Assembly (NCBI GenBank): GCA_002792395.1
Contig: PFOG01000160.1
Coordinates: 1-7,200 of the forward strand
Direction of reading: 5' to 3'
Source of the DNA: Candidatus Portnoybacteria bacterium CG_4_10_14_0_2_um_filter_44_20
GTDB taxonomy: Bacteria > Patescibacteriota > Minisyncoccia > Portnoybacterales > GCA-002795985
DNA length: 7,200 nt
The translations under genes were made by a program, and so were the position numbers. Positions 1 to 5,469 of the stretch are shown in pieces. Every line of letters begins with the position of its first letter. The stretch's first letter is position 1. Under the pieces are notes generated by a model. It ran no database searches. It had not been told where the DNA came from and saw nothing but the letters and a program-made list of their open reading frames with translations.

Positions 1-52
1 TAACGTAAAAACTAATTTGTTAGCTACTTAGATTTTTATAAAGTCGGTTCCT

Positions 53-78
53 GGATTCCTGCTTTCGCAGGAATGACA
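53..78. repeat. Short palindromic intergenic repeat (hairpin) upstream of arcC
   Basis: Arms ATTCCTGC (55-62) and GCAGGAAT (67-74) form a perfect 8-bp stem around a TTTC loop, followed by GACA. The reverse complement reads TGTCATTCCTGC...GGAATCC, which from memory matches a very common dispersed hairpin family (dRS3/REP-like) in many bacterial genomes. It ends about 30 bases before the arcC start. No T-run follows on the plus strand, so it is not an obvious terminator in that direction. Its effect on arcC is unknown. Confidence 0.75.
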
Positions 79-106
79 CGCGGGGCAAAAATAACACAAT
101 AAACAA

Positions 107-1051
107 ATGAAACAGCGAATTGTCATTGCCTTGGGCGGCAATGCCGTCCAAAAACAAAATGAAGGGGGGACATACGAGGAACAGGCGAAAAATATTGAAG
201 AAGCCATGCGCAATCTTCTCCCACTCGCCCAAGACGATAATTGCGAATTAATCATCACCCACGGCAACGGTCCCCAGGTGGGCAATATTTTGTTGCAAAA
301 CGCGGCCGCCGCCCAAATCGTTCCCCCAGTGCCAATGTTTGTTTGTGGCGCCATGAGCCAAGGACAAATTGGCTACCTGCTTCAACAATCACTAACCAAC
401 CTCCTAAAACAATCCGGGATACAGAGAGAAGTAGTAACAGTTATCACCCAGGTAGCGGTAGATAAAAATGACGCGGCCTTTCAAAGCCCATCAAAACCAG
501 TCGGGCCATTTTATAATTCAGAGGACGCAAAAAAAATCAGTGGCGAAACGGGACACACGTTCAAAGAAGACGCGGGCAGGGGTTACCGACGAGTTGTGCC
601 ATCGCCAGAACCAATTGCCATCGAAGAAATCAAAGCCATTGAGGCGCTAATCGAGAAAGGAGCAATAGTTATCGCTGGCGGAGGAGGGGGAATTCCCGTT
701 GTCTGCGAAAAAGAACTGCTTCGTGGAGTCGACGCCGTTATCGACAAAGATAAAGCCAGCGCCCTCTTGGCCGACAAATTGGGTGCCGACCTGCTCATTA
801 TTCTCACGGCAATCGAAAAAGTCTGCCTTTTCTATGGACAACCAAAGGAAGTTAAACTGGATTCTCTTAATATCGAAGAAGCGCAACGATACGTAAACGA
901 AGGCCATTTCGCTGATGGCAGTATGAGACCAAAAATTGAGGCGGTGATTAATTTTATTAAAAGAGATCCCGAACGCAAAGCGCTTATCGCTCAGGCCAAC
1001 TCCCTCAAAGAAGCATTGGAACAAAAAAACGGCACTTGGATTAAATACTAG
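107..1051 (+). CDS. arcC: Carbamate kinase
   Basis: Cytosolic carbamate kinase interconverting carbamoyl phosphate + ADP with carbamate + ATP; in fermenters it runs toward ATP as the last step of arginine or citrulline breakdown. The 314 residues match the usual family length of about 310. An amino-acid-kinase fold is visible in order: ALGGNAV (8-14), HGNGPQVG (52-59), a central CGAMSQGQIGY block, a glycine run GGGGGIP (191-197), DKDKASALLADK (from 213) and GSMRPK (271-276). Lys216 and Lys276 appear to match the phosphate-binding lysines known in the Enterococcus enzyme (from memory). The ATG at 107 gives a full N-terminus; there is no convincing Shine-Dalgarno sequence, only an A-rich leader. 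It lies 107 bp upstream of a carbamoyltransferase gene on the same strand, a pairing typical of the arginine deiminase pathway, though a repeat separates them. Identity is secure; the direction of flux is inferred. Confidence 0.96.
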   Translation: MKQRIVIALGGNAVQKQNEGGTYEEQAKNIEEAMRNLLPLAQDDNCELIITHGNGPQVGNILLQNAAAAQIVPPVPMFVCGAMSQGQIGYLLQQSLTNLLKQSGIQREVVTVITQVAVDKNDAAFQSPSKPVGPFYNSEDAKKISGETGHTFKEDAGRGYRRVVPSPEPIAIEEIKAIEALIEKGAIVIAGGGGGIPVVCEKELLRGVDAVIDKDKASALLADKLGADLLIILTAIEKVCLFYGQPKEVKLDSLNIEEAQRYVNEGHFADGSMRPKIEAVINFIKRDPERKALIAQANSLKEALEQKNGTWIKY

Positions 1052-1069
1052 ATTTTTTATTAATTATTG

Positions 1070-1143
1070 TTCGAGCTCGTCGAGAACTATTCAGCATTAA
1101 TTTCTCAACTCAAGTTTATCCTGAGTTTATCGAAGGACTCGAA
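1070..1143. repeat. Imperfect palindromic repeat between arcC and the carbamoyltransferase gene
   Basis: Nested inverted repeats fill this gap: TTCGAG (1070-1075) with CTCGAA (1138-1143); GAGAA (1082-1086) with TTCTC (1102-1106); AACTCA (1107-1112) with TGAGTT (1122-1127). The minus-strand string CCTTCGATAAACTCAGGAT resembles the widespread CCTTCGA-type dispersed repeats recalled from many bacterial genomes. There is no T-tract after the last arm, so it is better read as an intergenic repeat than as a terminator. It could still shape an arcC-argF transcript. Confidence 0.6.
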
Positions 1144-1158
1144 TAATAAAGAACAACA

Positions 1159-2175
1159 ATGAAACATCTCATCTCTCTAAAAGAACAAACCAAAGACGAT
1201 ATTATCCAAATTCTTGAAACGGCGCGAAAATTAAAAACTCTGAGAAAAGAAGGGAAATTCAGCAATGCCCTCGCCTACCGGACGCTGATTATGCTTTTCC
1301 AGAAAGGATCAACCCGCACTCGCCTGTCTTTTGAGGCCGCGATGACCGAGTTGGGCGGCCACGCCATTTTTCTGGAATCCCGCACCTCGCAATTCTCTTT
1401 GACTGATTTCGGTGATGAAATCCGGGCCGTGATGCGCTTCGGCAGTGTTCTGATGTTCCGAGCGCTAAAAGTCGCCGACGTTGAAATGGCCGCTTCTTAC
1501 AACCAGATTCCGGTCGTTGACGCCTGCAGCGAAAAATATCATCCGGCGCAATCGTTGGGAGACATGTTGACCATGGTTGAGCATTCCGGGGGGCCTGCCC
1601 GCAATGCTACGCATAGCGTTGCAGGCGGGTTAGAAAATATTAAAAAGGTAGCCTGGCTGGGCATCGAAAATAATGTTTCCAACACGCTAATGCTGACTTG
1701 CGCCAAACTGGGTATTTCTTTTTATATTGCCGCCCCAGAAGCCGACCCTGTTAGCATCGACAAACAACTCAACAAAATGGCTGAAAAAACCGGCTTAGTT
1801 AAACGAACGCTTGACGTCAAAGAAGCGTTGGAAGGCGCCAACTACGTTCACACTGATACTTGGATGAATATGGAATTTTTCTCCGCCGAAGGCGGATCCG
1901 CCTCGGGCGGAGAAAGCAGTAAGGTTAAACCAGAATTCGCCGAAGAATTCGAAAGAAGAAAAAGAACCTTCGCGCCCTATCAGCTTAACGCGAAAATTAT
2001 CGATACCTACGCGCCACAGGCAAAAATAATGCACTGTATGCCCTGCCACATCGGCTACGAAATTACCCGCGACGCCATCGACCACCCAAACTCTGTCATC
2101 TTCGACCAAGCCGAAAATCGGTTGCATATCCAAAAAGCAATTTTACTTTGGCTGTTAGGCAAACATAATATTTAA
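1159..2175 (+). CDS. argF: Ornithine carbamoyltransferase family protein with two in-frame palindromic inserts
   Basis: Cytosolic transcarbamylase, expected to move the carbamoyl group between carbamoyl phosphate and ornithine/citrulline. With arcC next door the catabolic (arcB-like) direction is plausible, but argF and arcB cannot be told apart here. Visible motifs: the carbamoyl-phosphate loop STRTR (51-55), HPAQ (128-131), a nucleotide-fold-like strand VAWLG after residue 160, the catalytic-cysteine motif HCMP (292-295; usually HCLP), and the C-terminal DQAENRLHIQKA block. The acceptor-binding loop, normally D-x-W-x-S-M-G, reads DTWMNME (233-239), so the usual Ser and Gly are replaced; acceptor specificity is therefore less certain. 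At 338 residues it is about 25 longer than typical. The excess lies in two palindrome-encoded segments, residues 146-157 and about 242-251. The ATG at 1159 lacks a clear Shine-Dalgarno sequence. Family assignment is strong, exact substrate moderate. Confidence 0.9.
   Translation: MKHLISLKEQTKDDIIQILETARKLKTLRKEGKFSNALAYRTLIMLFQKGSTRTRLSFEAAMTELGGHAIFLESRTSQFSLTDFGDEIRAVMRFGSVLMFRALKVADVEMAASYNQIPVVDACSEKYHPAQSLGDMLTMVEHSGGPARNATHSVAGGLENIKKVAWLGIENNVSNTLMLTCAKLGISFYIAAPEADPVSIDKQLNKMAEKTGLVKRTLDVKEALEGANYVHTDTWMNMEFFSAEGGSASGGESSKVKPEFAEEFERRKRTFAPYQLNAKIIDTYAPQAKIMHCMPCHIGYEITRDAIDHPNSVIFDQAENRLHIQKAILLWLLGKHNI
1594..1629. repeat. 36-bp palindrome inserted in frame in the carbamoyltransferase gene
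   Basis: The arms CCTGCCCGCAATGCTA (1594-1609) and TAGCGTTGCAGGCGGG (1614-1629) flank a CGCA loop. Of 16 pairs, 13 are Watson-Crick, two are G-U and one is C-A. It starts exactly on a codon boundary and encodes 12 residues, PARNATHSVAGG (146-157). It sits between the HPAQ helix region and the first strand of the acceptor-binding domain (LENIKKVAWLG), where family members usually have a short linker. Removing it leaves a normal-looking junction, EHSGG-LENIKK. From memory it resembles dispersed palindromes of candidate-phyla genomes, which could not be checked here. Confidence 0.85.
1878..1915. repeat. 38-bp near-perfect palindrome inserted in frame next to the acceptor-binding loop
   Basis: Two 19-base arms (1878-1896 and 1897-1915) are mutually complementary at 17 positions, with mismatches only at 1888/1905 and 1889/1904. 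Each half is itself a hairpin: TCCGCC-GAA-GGCGGA (1882-1896) and TCCGCC-TCG-GGCGGA (1897-1911), giving a possible cruciform with two hairpins. In frame it encodes the low-complexity stretch SAEGGSASGG (242-251), directly after the acceptor-binding motif DTWMNMEFF. The composition and GC content differ sharply from the flanks. Confidence 0.85.
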
Positions 2176-2207
2176 CGGCTCACTCTCTTATCATTCAACG
2201 CTTTTCT

Positions 2208-2236
2208 TTGACCAAAAGCTTAATTTTTGTTATTCT
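2208..2236 (+). promoter_or_regulatory. Sigma70-type promoter for the tRNA genes
   Basis: TTGACC (2208-2213) and TATTCT (2231-2236) are separated by exactly 17 bp, five of six and four of six matches to the consensus. Transcription would begin near 2243, about 23 bases before the first base of tRNA-Arg. No other promoter candidate of this quality lies in the gap after the carbamoyltransferase gene. Confidence 0.65.
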
Positions 2237-2265
2237 GTGAAAGGAAAATGACCCCATACTTCCAC

Positions 2266-2337
2266 GCCCCCGTAGTTCAATGGATAGAACGAGAGACTCC
2301 TAAGCTCTAGATCTAGGTTCGATTCCTGGCGGGGGCA
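2266..2337 (+). tRNA. tRNA-Arg (anticodon CCT)
   Basis: A complete cloverleaf can be folded. Acceptor stem GCCCCCG (2266-2272) pairs fully with CGGGGGC (2330-2336), discriminator A2337. D stem GTTC (2275-2278) pairs with GAAC (2287-2290). The anticodon arm has loop CTCCTAA with CCT at 2299-2301; its stem has four pairs and one A-G mismatch next to the loop. T stem CTAGG (2313-2317) pairs with CCTGG (2325-2329), with loop TTCGATT. CCA is not encoded. It decodes AGG arginine codons. Confidence 0.95.
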
Positions 2338-2375
2338 CAGCCAAATCAAAACTACCGTCCGTAGCTTCCTCCTAC

Positions 2376-2394
2376 GCTCAAATCGCATTTGAGC
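2376..2394. repeat. Perfect hairpin between the two tRNA genes
   Basis: GCTCAAAT (2376-2383) and ATTTGAGC (2387-2394) make an 8-bp perfect stem with a CGC loop, and TTCC (2366-2369) with GGAA (2398-2401) could extend it after internal mismatches. It sits in the 133-bp spacer 2338-2470, which otherwise shows no gene. No T-run follows, so it is probably a dispersed repeat or an RNA processing structure, not a terminator. Confidence 0.6.
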
Positions 2395-2470
2395 TTCGGA
2401 AGGACGAGCAGCTTTCTTAAAATGCTTCTTGGTCTTCCGCAGCTTCGATGGTAATCGAGGCATAGGAGAC

Positions 2471-2543
2471 CCGCCCATAGCTCAGTCGGTAGAGCAGTTG
2501 CCTCTTAAGCAATTGGTCGCAGGTTCGAGTCCTGCTGGGCGGA
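2471..2543 (+). tRNA. tRNA-Lys (anticodon CTT)
   Basis: Acceptor stem CCGCCCA (2471-2477) pairs fully with TGGGCGG (2536-2542), discriminator A2543. D stem GCTC (2480-2483) pairs with GAGC (2492-2495). Anticodon stem GTTGC (2497-2501) pairs with GCAAT (2509-2513) around loop CTCTTAA, anticodon CTT at 2504-2506. T stem GCAGG (2519-2523) pairs with CCTGC (2531-2535), with loop TTCGAGT. CCA is not encoded. It decodes AAG lysine codons. It is probably co-transcribed with tRNA-Arg, since no good promoter is seen in the spacer. Its 3' 20 bases recur 70 bp downstream. Confidence 0.95.
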
Positions 2544-2552
2544 CACAAAAAA

Positions 2553-2615
2553 AGGTTCGCTCGCCAGCACGGCGAGCGCCCGCTGAAATAGCGGGCGAGT
2601 CCTGCTGGGCGGACA
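2553..2615 (+). repeat. Interrupted partial duplicate of the tRNA-Lys 3' end
   Basis: CGAGTCCTGCTGGGCGGACA occurs at 2526-2545 (T loop to two bases past the discriminator of tRNA-Lys) and again at 2596-2615, a perfect 20-bp direct repeat. The five bases before the first copy, AGGTT (2521-2525), also occur at 2553-2557. The second copy thus reads as the same 25-bp tRNA segment split by a 38-bp insert. It cannot form a tRNA by itself. A duplicated tRNA 3' end is the usual footprint of site-specific integration, but here only about 50 bp lie between copies and no integrase is in view. Local duplication is equally possible. Confidence 0.8.
2558..2595. repeat. 38-bp double-hairpin insert
   Basis: Two hairpins abut with no gap. 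CGCTCGCC (2558-2565) pairs with GGCGAGCG (2571-2578) around loop AGCAC. CCCGCT (2579-2584) pairs with AGCGGG (2590-2595) around loop GAAAT. All stem pairs are perfect. A CG dinucleotide at each boundary (2558-2559 and 2596-2597) leaves the insertion point ambiguous by 2 bp and might be a target duplication. There is no following T-run, so terminator function is unlikely on the plus strand. Confidence 0.75.
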
Positions 2616-2654
2616 TCATTACGTGCGTTAGACGAGCGATCCCCCTACGAATTG

Positions 2655-2683
2655 TTGCTCTCTTGTTTTAAAATAACTATAAT
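2655..2683 (+). promoter_or_regulatory. Likely sigma70 promoter for the small zinc-ribbon gene
   Basis: A perfect TATAAT box (2678-2683) lies 17 bp after TTGCTC (2655-2660), a weak -35 match at TTG only. Transcription would start near 2690, about 27 bases before the ATG at 2717. The unit is bracketed by an inverted repeat, CCCCCTA (2641-2647) and TAGGGGG (2688-2694). Confidence 0.5.
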
Positions 2684-2716
2684 TAGATAGGGGGTGACCA
2701 AAAATTAAACAAAACA

Positions 2717-3034
2717 ATGTTGATCAAAATTTGCCAAATCTGCAAAAAACCATTTAAGGCGCTATCTTCTCCGTATATAAAATTCTGCTCCATTGAGTGT
2801 GTTGACGAAGCTTACAAAAATAGACAGCTGGATCAGGAAACAATCAACTATGCCATTAAGCTTATAGGGGATAAATCAGAGAGAGAGAGAGAGAGAGAGG
2901 AAATTAGCACTGAAACTTTGCGAGAATTTTTCTTTTTAGAAATTCTTAAAATAAATCACCTGCTCTCTAAAAAAGAATGTGAGGAGCAAGAAAAAGAAAT
3001 CTTGGAAAATGAAAACTATGATAAACAAAAATAG
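2717..3034 (+). CDS. Small putative zinc-ribbon protein of unknown function
   Basis: A 105-residue soluble protein that I do not recognise as a named family. Cysteine pairs C6-x2-C9 and C24-x3-C28, in CQICKKPF and KFCSIEC, fit a four-cysteine zinc-binding knuckle like those of short bacterial zinc-finger proteins. The rest is charged and probably helical, with a Ser-Glu-Arg repeat (54-62) encoded by an AG microsatellite and an acidic, lysine-rich tail; there is no signal peptide or membrane segment. The gene is visibly AT-richer than its neighbours. It has its own TATAAT promoter upstream and a terminator downstream, suggesting a single-gene transcript. The ATG at 2717 is about 20 bases after GGGGGTGA, too far for a normal Shine-Dalgarno site. 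The cysteine pattern and flanking signals argue that the gene is real. DNA, RNA or protein binding cannot be decided. Confidence 0.65.
   Translation: MLIKICQICKKPFKALSSPYIKFCSIECVDEAYKNRQLDQETINYAIKLIGDKSEREREREEISTETLREFFFLEILKINHLLSKKECEEQEKEILENENYDKQK
2878..2899 (+). repeat. (AG)11 dinucleotide microsatellite inside a coding region
   Basis: Eleven uninterrupted AG units encode part of SEREREREE (residues 54-62) of the small zinc-ribbon protein. Gain of one unit would shift into a frame that meets TAG 13 codons after the repeat. Loss of one unit would meet TAG at the second codon. Either change would remove the C-terminal third or more of the protein, so the tract could act as a slippage on/off switch. 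Confidence 0.85.
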
Positions 3035-3095
3035 AGAAAAAATCTCTTCAAAATTTAAAGAATATTACCGAAAATCTAACCATTTCTGCCCCTAA

Positions 3096-3124
3096 AAACT
3101 GCCCGGCGATGGGCGTTTATTTTT
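3096..3124 (+). terminator. Intrinsic terminator after the small zinc-ribbon gene
   Basis: AAAC (3096-3099) pairs with GTTT (3115-3118) and GCCC (3101-3104) with GGGC (3111-3114), separated only by a bulged T at 3100 and closed by loop GGCGAT. The run ATTTTT follows at 3119-3124. It lies about 60 bases after the stop codon of the small gene and about 50 bases before recG, so it probably separates the two transcripts. Confidence 0.7.
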
Positions 3125-3172
3125 AACGCGCTTCTAATGGGACCATTGATCATTAATCTTTCCCTTTAAGCT

Positions 3173-5428
3173 ATGGACCTCGACTCTCCCGTTGAAACAA
3201 TTCCCCGCGTCTCCGCAATTTACGCCAAACGGCTGAATCGCCTCGGCATCAAAACAGTCCGGGATTTGATTTATCATTTTCCTCTCCGCTACGATGACCT
3301 TTCTAAGATCGCCAAAATAGGCGACGCGCAGGCTAATGAAACAGTTACCGTTCGCGGACAAATTATAAACATTCACGCTTTCCGCACTCCCAGAAAAAGA
3401 ATGTTTTTAATTGAAGCGTTAATTAAAGATAATAGCGGAACCATCAGGGCGATTTGGTTTAATCAGCCTTTTTTGTTACGCGCGTTAAAGAAGGGCGAGT
3501 GGGTTAGCTTGGCGGGAAAAGTCAATTACGACGGGAAAACGTTATTTTTTTCAAATCCGGCACACGAAACAATCAGATTGGAACAGCTTGGCGCGGGCAA
3601 CAAATCGGCCAGTCGCCACACGGGCCGCCTGGTTCCGATTTATCCGGAAACAACCAAGCTCACCTCTAAATGGCTGCGCTACATTCTCGACTTAATCTTC
3701 CCCAAGGCCATCAATGAATTCAAGGATTTCCTTCCGGCGGAAATTAGAAAGTCGCAAAAATTGGTTGACTTAAGCGCGGCGCTGAAAAAGATACACTTTC
3801 CGCAAACACAGAAAGATATCGACGAGGCCCGCCGGCGCCTGGGCTTCGATGAGCTGTTCTTGATACAGCTTTTTATTTTACAACAAAAACAAAAATGGCA
3901 ACTGAACCGGGCGGCAATAATTAAATTCGACCAAAATCTGATTAAAAAATTTGTTGCCTCTCTCCCCTTCAAGCTAACTAATGCCCAAAGAAAAGCCTCC
4001 TGGGAAATCCTTCAAAATCTTGAAAAAACCACTCCCATGAATCGGCTATTGGAGGGTGACGTCGGCTCCGGTAAAACTGTTGTTGCAACCATCGCCGCGC
4101 TGCAAACTATTAAAAACGGTTATCAAGTAGCCTTTATGGCTCCGACTGAAATTTTAGCGCGCCAACATTTCGAAGGACTCTCCAAATCATTAATGAACCT
4201 CGGTCTGAAAATTGCGTTGACAACCAGTAGCGAAACAAAAATCAGCTACGACTCTCCTCTCGGCAACCACCAGGAAATTGAAGAAATAAAACCAAAAGAT
4301 TTTTTAAGAATGACCAAAGAAGGAAAAATAAACATCGCTATTGGAACACATTCGCTGATTCAAGAGAGTGTCCAATTTAAAAATTTGGCCTTAGCGATTG
4401 TCGACGAGCAACACCGCTTCGGCGTCCAACAAAGAGCGGCTCTGCAAAAAAATATTATTCAGATAGAAGACGGCCTAAAAACAACAATTCCCCACCTGCT
4501 ATCAATGACCGCCACCCCAATTCCGCGTACCCTCGCTCTAACAATATACGGCGATCTCGATCTCTCACTCTTAAACGAATTACCCAAAGGACGGCAAAAA
4601 ACTATTACCAAGATAATTGCCCCCGCCAATCGGCAAAAAGCTTATGACTTCATCCGCCAACAAATTAAAGGCGGTCGGCAAGTCTTCGTTATCTGCCCCA
4701 GGATAGAACGACAATCGTCTGACGGCAACGGTAACGAAACCCGTGTCGTCAACAGTCAATCGCCAGACGTAACCACCGGACAAAACGAGCATCGTAACCA
4801 ATTGACTCTTTACGACAAACGGAGGCTGCTCTGGGCTGAAGTCAAAGCCGTAACCGAAGAATATAAAAAGCTGTCTGAGAAAACCTTCCCCGACTTGAAG
4901 GTCGCGATGCTGCACGGGAAAATTAAAGCCAAAGAAAAAGAGCAAGTCATGCGGGATTTCAGAGAAAAAAAGTATGATATTTTAGTTTCCACCTCTGTTG
5001 TTGAAGTCGGCGTCGACATTCCCAATGCCACGGTAATGATGATTGAGGGAGCCGATAGATTCGGACTGGCTCAGTTACACCAATTTCGCGGCCGGGTCGG
5101 ACGTGACAAATTTCAGTCGTATTGCCTTCTTTTTACCGACTCGGATTCCCAATTCGTCCGGCAACGTCTCAAGGCTTTGGTTTCCACGCAAAACGGCTTT
5201 GAGCTAGCCGAGAAGGATCTGGAGATACGGGGTCCGGGCGAATTCTACGGCACGCGCCAATGGGGATTGCCCGACTTAACCATGGCCTCATTGATGGATG
5301 TTGAATTAATTAAAGAATGCCGCAAGGAAGCTGAGAAACTACTAGCCGACGATTCTCCGGAATTAACGAACCATCCGCTCTTGGCCGACAGATTAAAAAA
5401 ATTCCAACTGCTCGTGCATCTGGAATGA
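3173..5428 (+). CDS. recG: ATP-dependent DNA helicase RecG
   Basis: Cytosolic double-stranded DNA translocase that remodels stalled replication forks and branch-migrates Holliday junctions. In order: a helix-hairpin-like N-terminus, the wedge OB-fold (VRGQIINIHAF onward, about residues 55-130), Walker A GDVGSGKT (295-302), the DEQH box (411-414), TATPIPRT (446-453), IGDL-like helicase C motifs, VEVGVDIPNATV, the arginine-finger motif QLHQFRGRVGR (634-644), and the RecG-specific TRG segment (FELAEKDLEIRGPGEFYGTR, from 676). All key residues are present. At 751 residues it exceeds the E. coli protein (693). Part of the excess is a hydrophilic stretch (about 513-543) between the CPRIE strand and LKVAMLHGK. 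The ATG at 3173 gives the expected N-terminus; no Shine-Dalgarno sequence is seen. It is transcribed toward the convergent glycosyltransferase gene. Confidence 0.97.
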   Translation: MDLDSPVETIPRVSAIYAKRLNRLGIKTVRDLIYHFPLRYDDLSKIAKIGDAQANETVTVRGQIINIHAFRTPRKRMFLIEALIKDNSGTIRAIWFNQPFLLRALKKGEWVSLAGKVNYDGKTLFFSNPAHETIRLEQLGAGNKSASRHTGRLVPIYPETTKLTSKWLRYILDLIFPKAINEFKDFLPAEIRKSQKLVDLSAALKKIHFPQTQKDIDEARRRLGFDELFLIQLFILQQKQKWQLNRAAIIKFDQNLIKKFVASLPFKLTNAQRKASWEILQNLEKTTPMNRLLEGDVGSGKTVVATIAALQTIKNGYQVAFMAPTEILARQHFEGLSKSLMNLGLKIALTTSSETKISYDSPLGNHQEIEEIKPKDFLRMTKEGKINIAIGTHSLIQESVQFKNLALAIVDEQHRFGVQQRAALQKNIIQIEDGLKTTIPHLLSMTATPIPRTLALTIYGDLDLSLLNELPKGRQKTITKIIAPANRQKAYDFIRQQIKGGRQVFVICPRIERQSSDGNGNETRVVNSQSPDVTTGQNEHRNQLTLYDKRRLLWAEVKAVTEEYKKLSEKTFPDLKVAMLHGKIKAKEKEQVMRDFREKKYDILVSTSVVEVGVDIPNATVMMIEGADRFGLAQLHQFRGRVGRDKFQSYCLLFTDSDSQFVRQRLKALVSTQNGFELAEKDLEIRGPGEFYGTRQWGLPDLTMASLMDVELIKECRKEAEKLLADDSPELTNHPLLADRLKKFQLLVHLE
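4711..4800 (+). other. In-frame extra segment in recG with internal hairpin
   Basis: This part of recG encodes a Ser/Asn/Gly/Gln-rich stretch (about residues 513-543) with no counterpart at this position in E. coli RecG as I recall it. GACGGCA-A-CGG (4721-4731) pairs with CCGTGTCGTC (4741-4750), giving ten pairs with one G-U and one bulge. An outer CGTCTG (4716-4721) and CAGACG (4764-4769) form an alternative stem. GAGCATCGTAACC (4787-4799) recurs at 5604-5616 beyond recG. The boundaries are approximate. It may be a repeat-derived insert or a lineage-specific loop. Confidence 0.5.
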
Positions 5429-5469
5429 AACGTCGACAAATGTTGATCGGCCGCAGGGCCTGTTTCCTA

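Noticed and set aside
17..42. TTGTTA and TATAAA as an arcC promoter
   Set aside because: The spacer is only 14 bp, too short for a standard sigma70 promoter, and a hairpin repeat separates it from the start codon.
647..1024. Minus-strand open frame of 125 codons
   Set aside because: It is entirely antisense to conserved carbamate kinase sequence and has no recognisable motif; similar antisense frames lie over recG at 3679-3972 and 4580-4945.
2429..2457. Separate promoter for tRNA-Lys (TTGGTC, TAATCG)
   Set aside because: The -10 match is very poor; co-transcription with tRNA-Arg from the promoter at 2208-2236 is simpler.
2230..2478. Minus-strand open frame of 82 codons
   Set aside because: It is antisense to tRNA-Arg and the inter-tRNA hairpin and shows no protein-like motif; stretches like CPRQESNLDLE are a classic artefact of translating tRNA complements.
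2558..2595. Double hairpin as a terminator of the tRNA transcript
   Set aside because: Neither hairpin is followed by a T-run on the plus strand, and the block sits inside a split repeat, so insertion explains it better.
2429..2671. Plus-strand open frame of 80 codons
   Set aside because: It runs through tRNA-Lys and its duplicated 3' end. The apparent peptide is translated tRNA.
3136..3152. AATGG/CCATT and TGATCA symmetry just before recG as an operator
   Set aside because: The arms are only 5-6 bp and common by chance in AT-rich DNA; no other support is visible.
5426..5428. TGA read as glycine (genetic code 25 of some candidate phyla)
   Set aside because: recG ends here at the expected C-terminus, and no in-frame TGA is needed to explain any gene.
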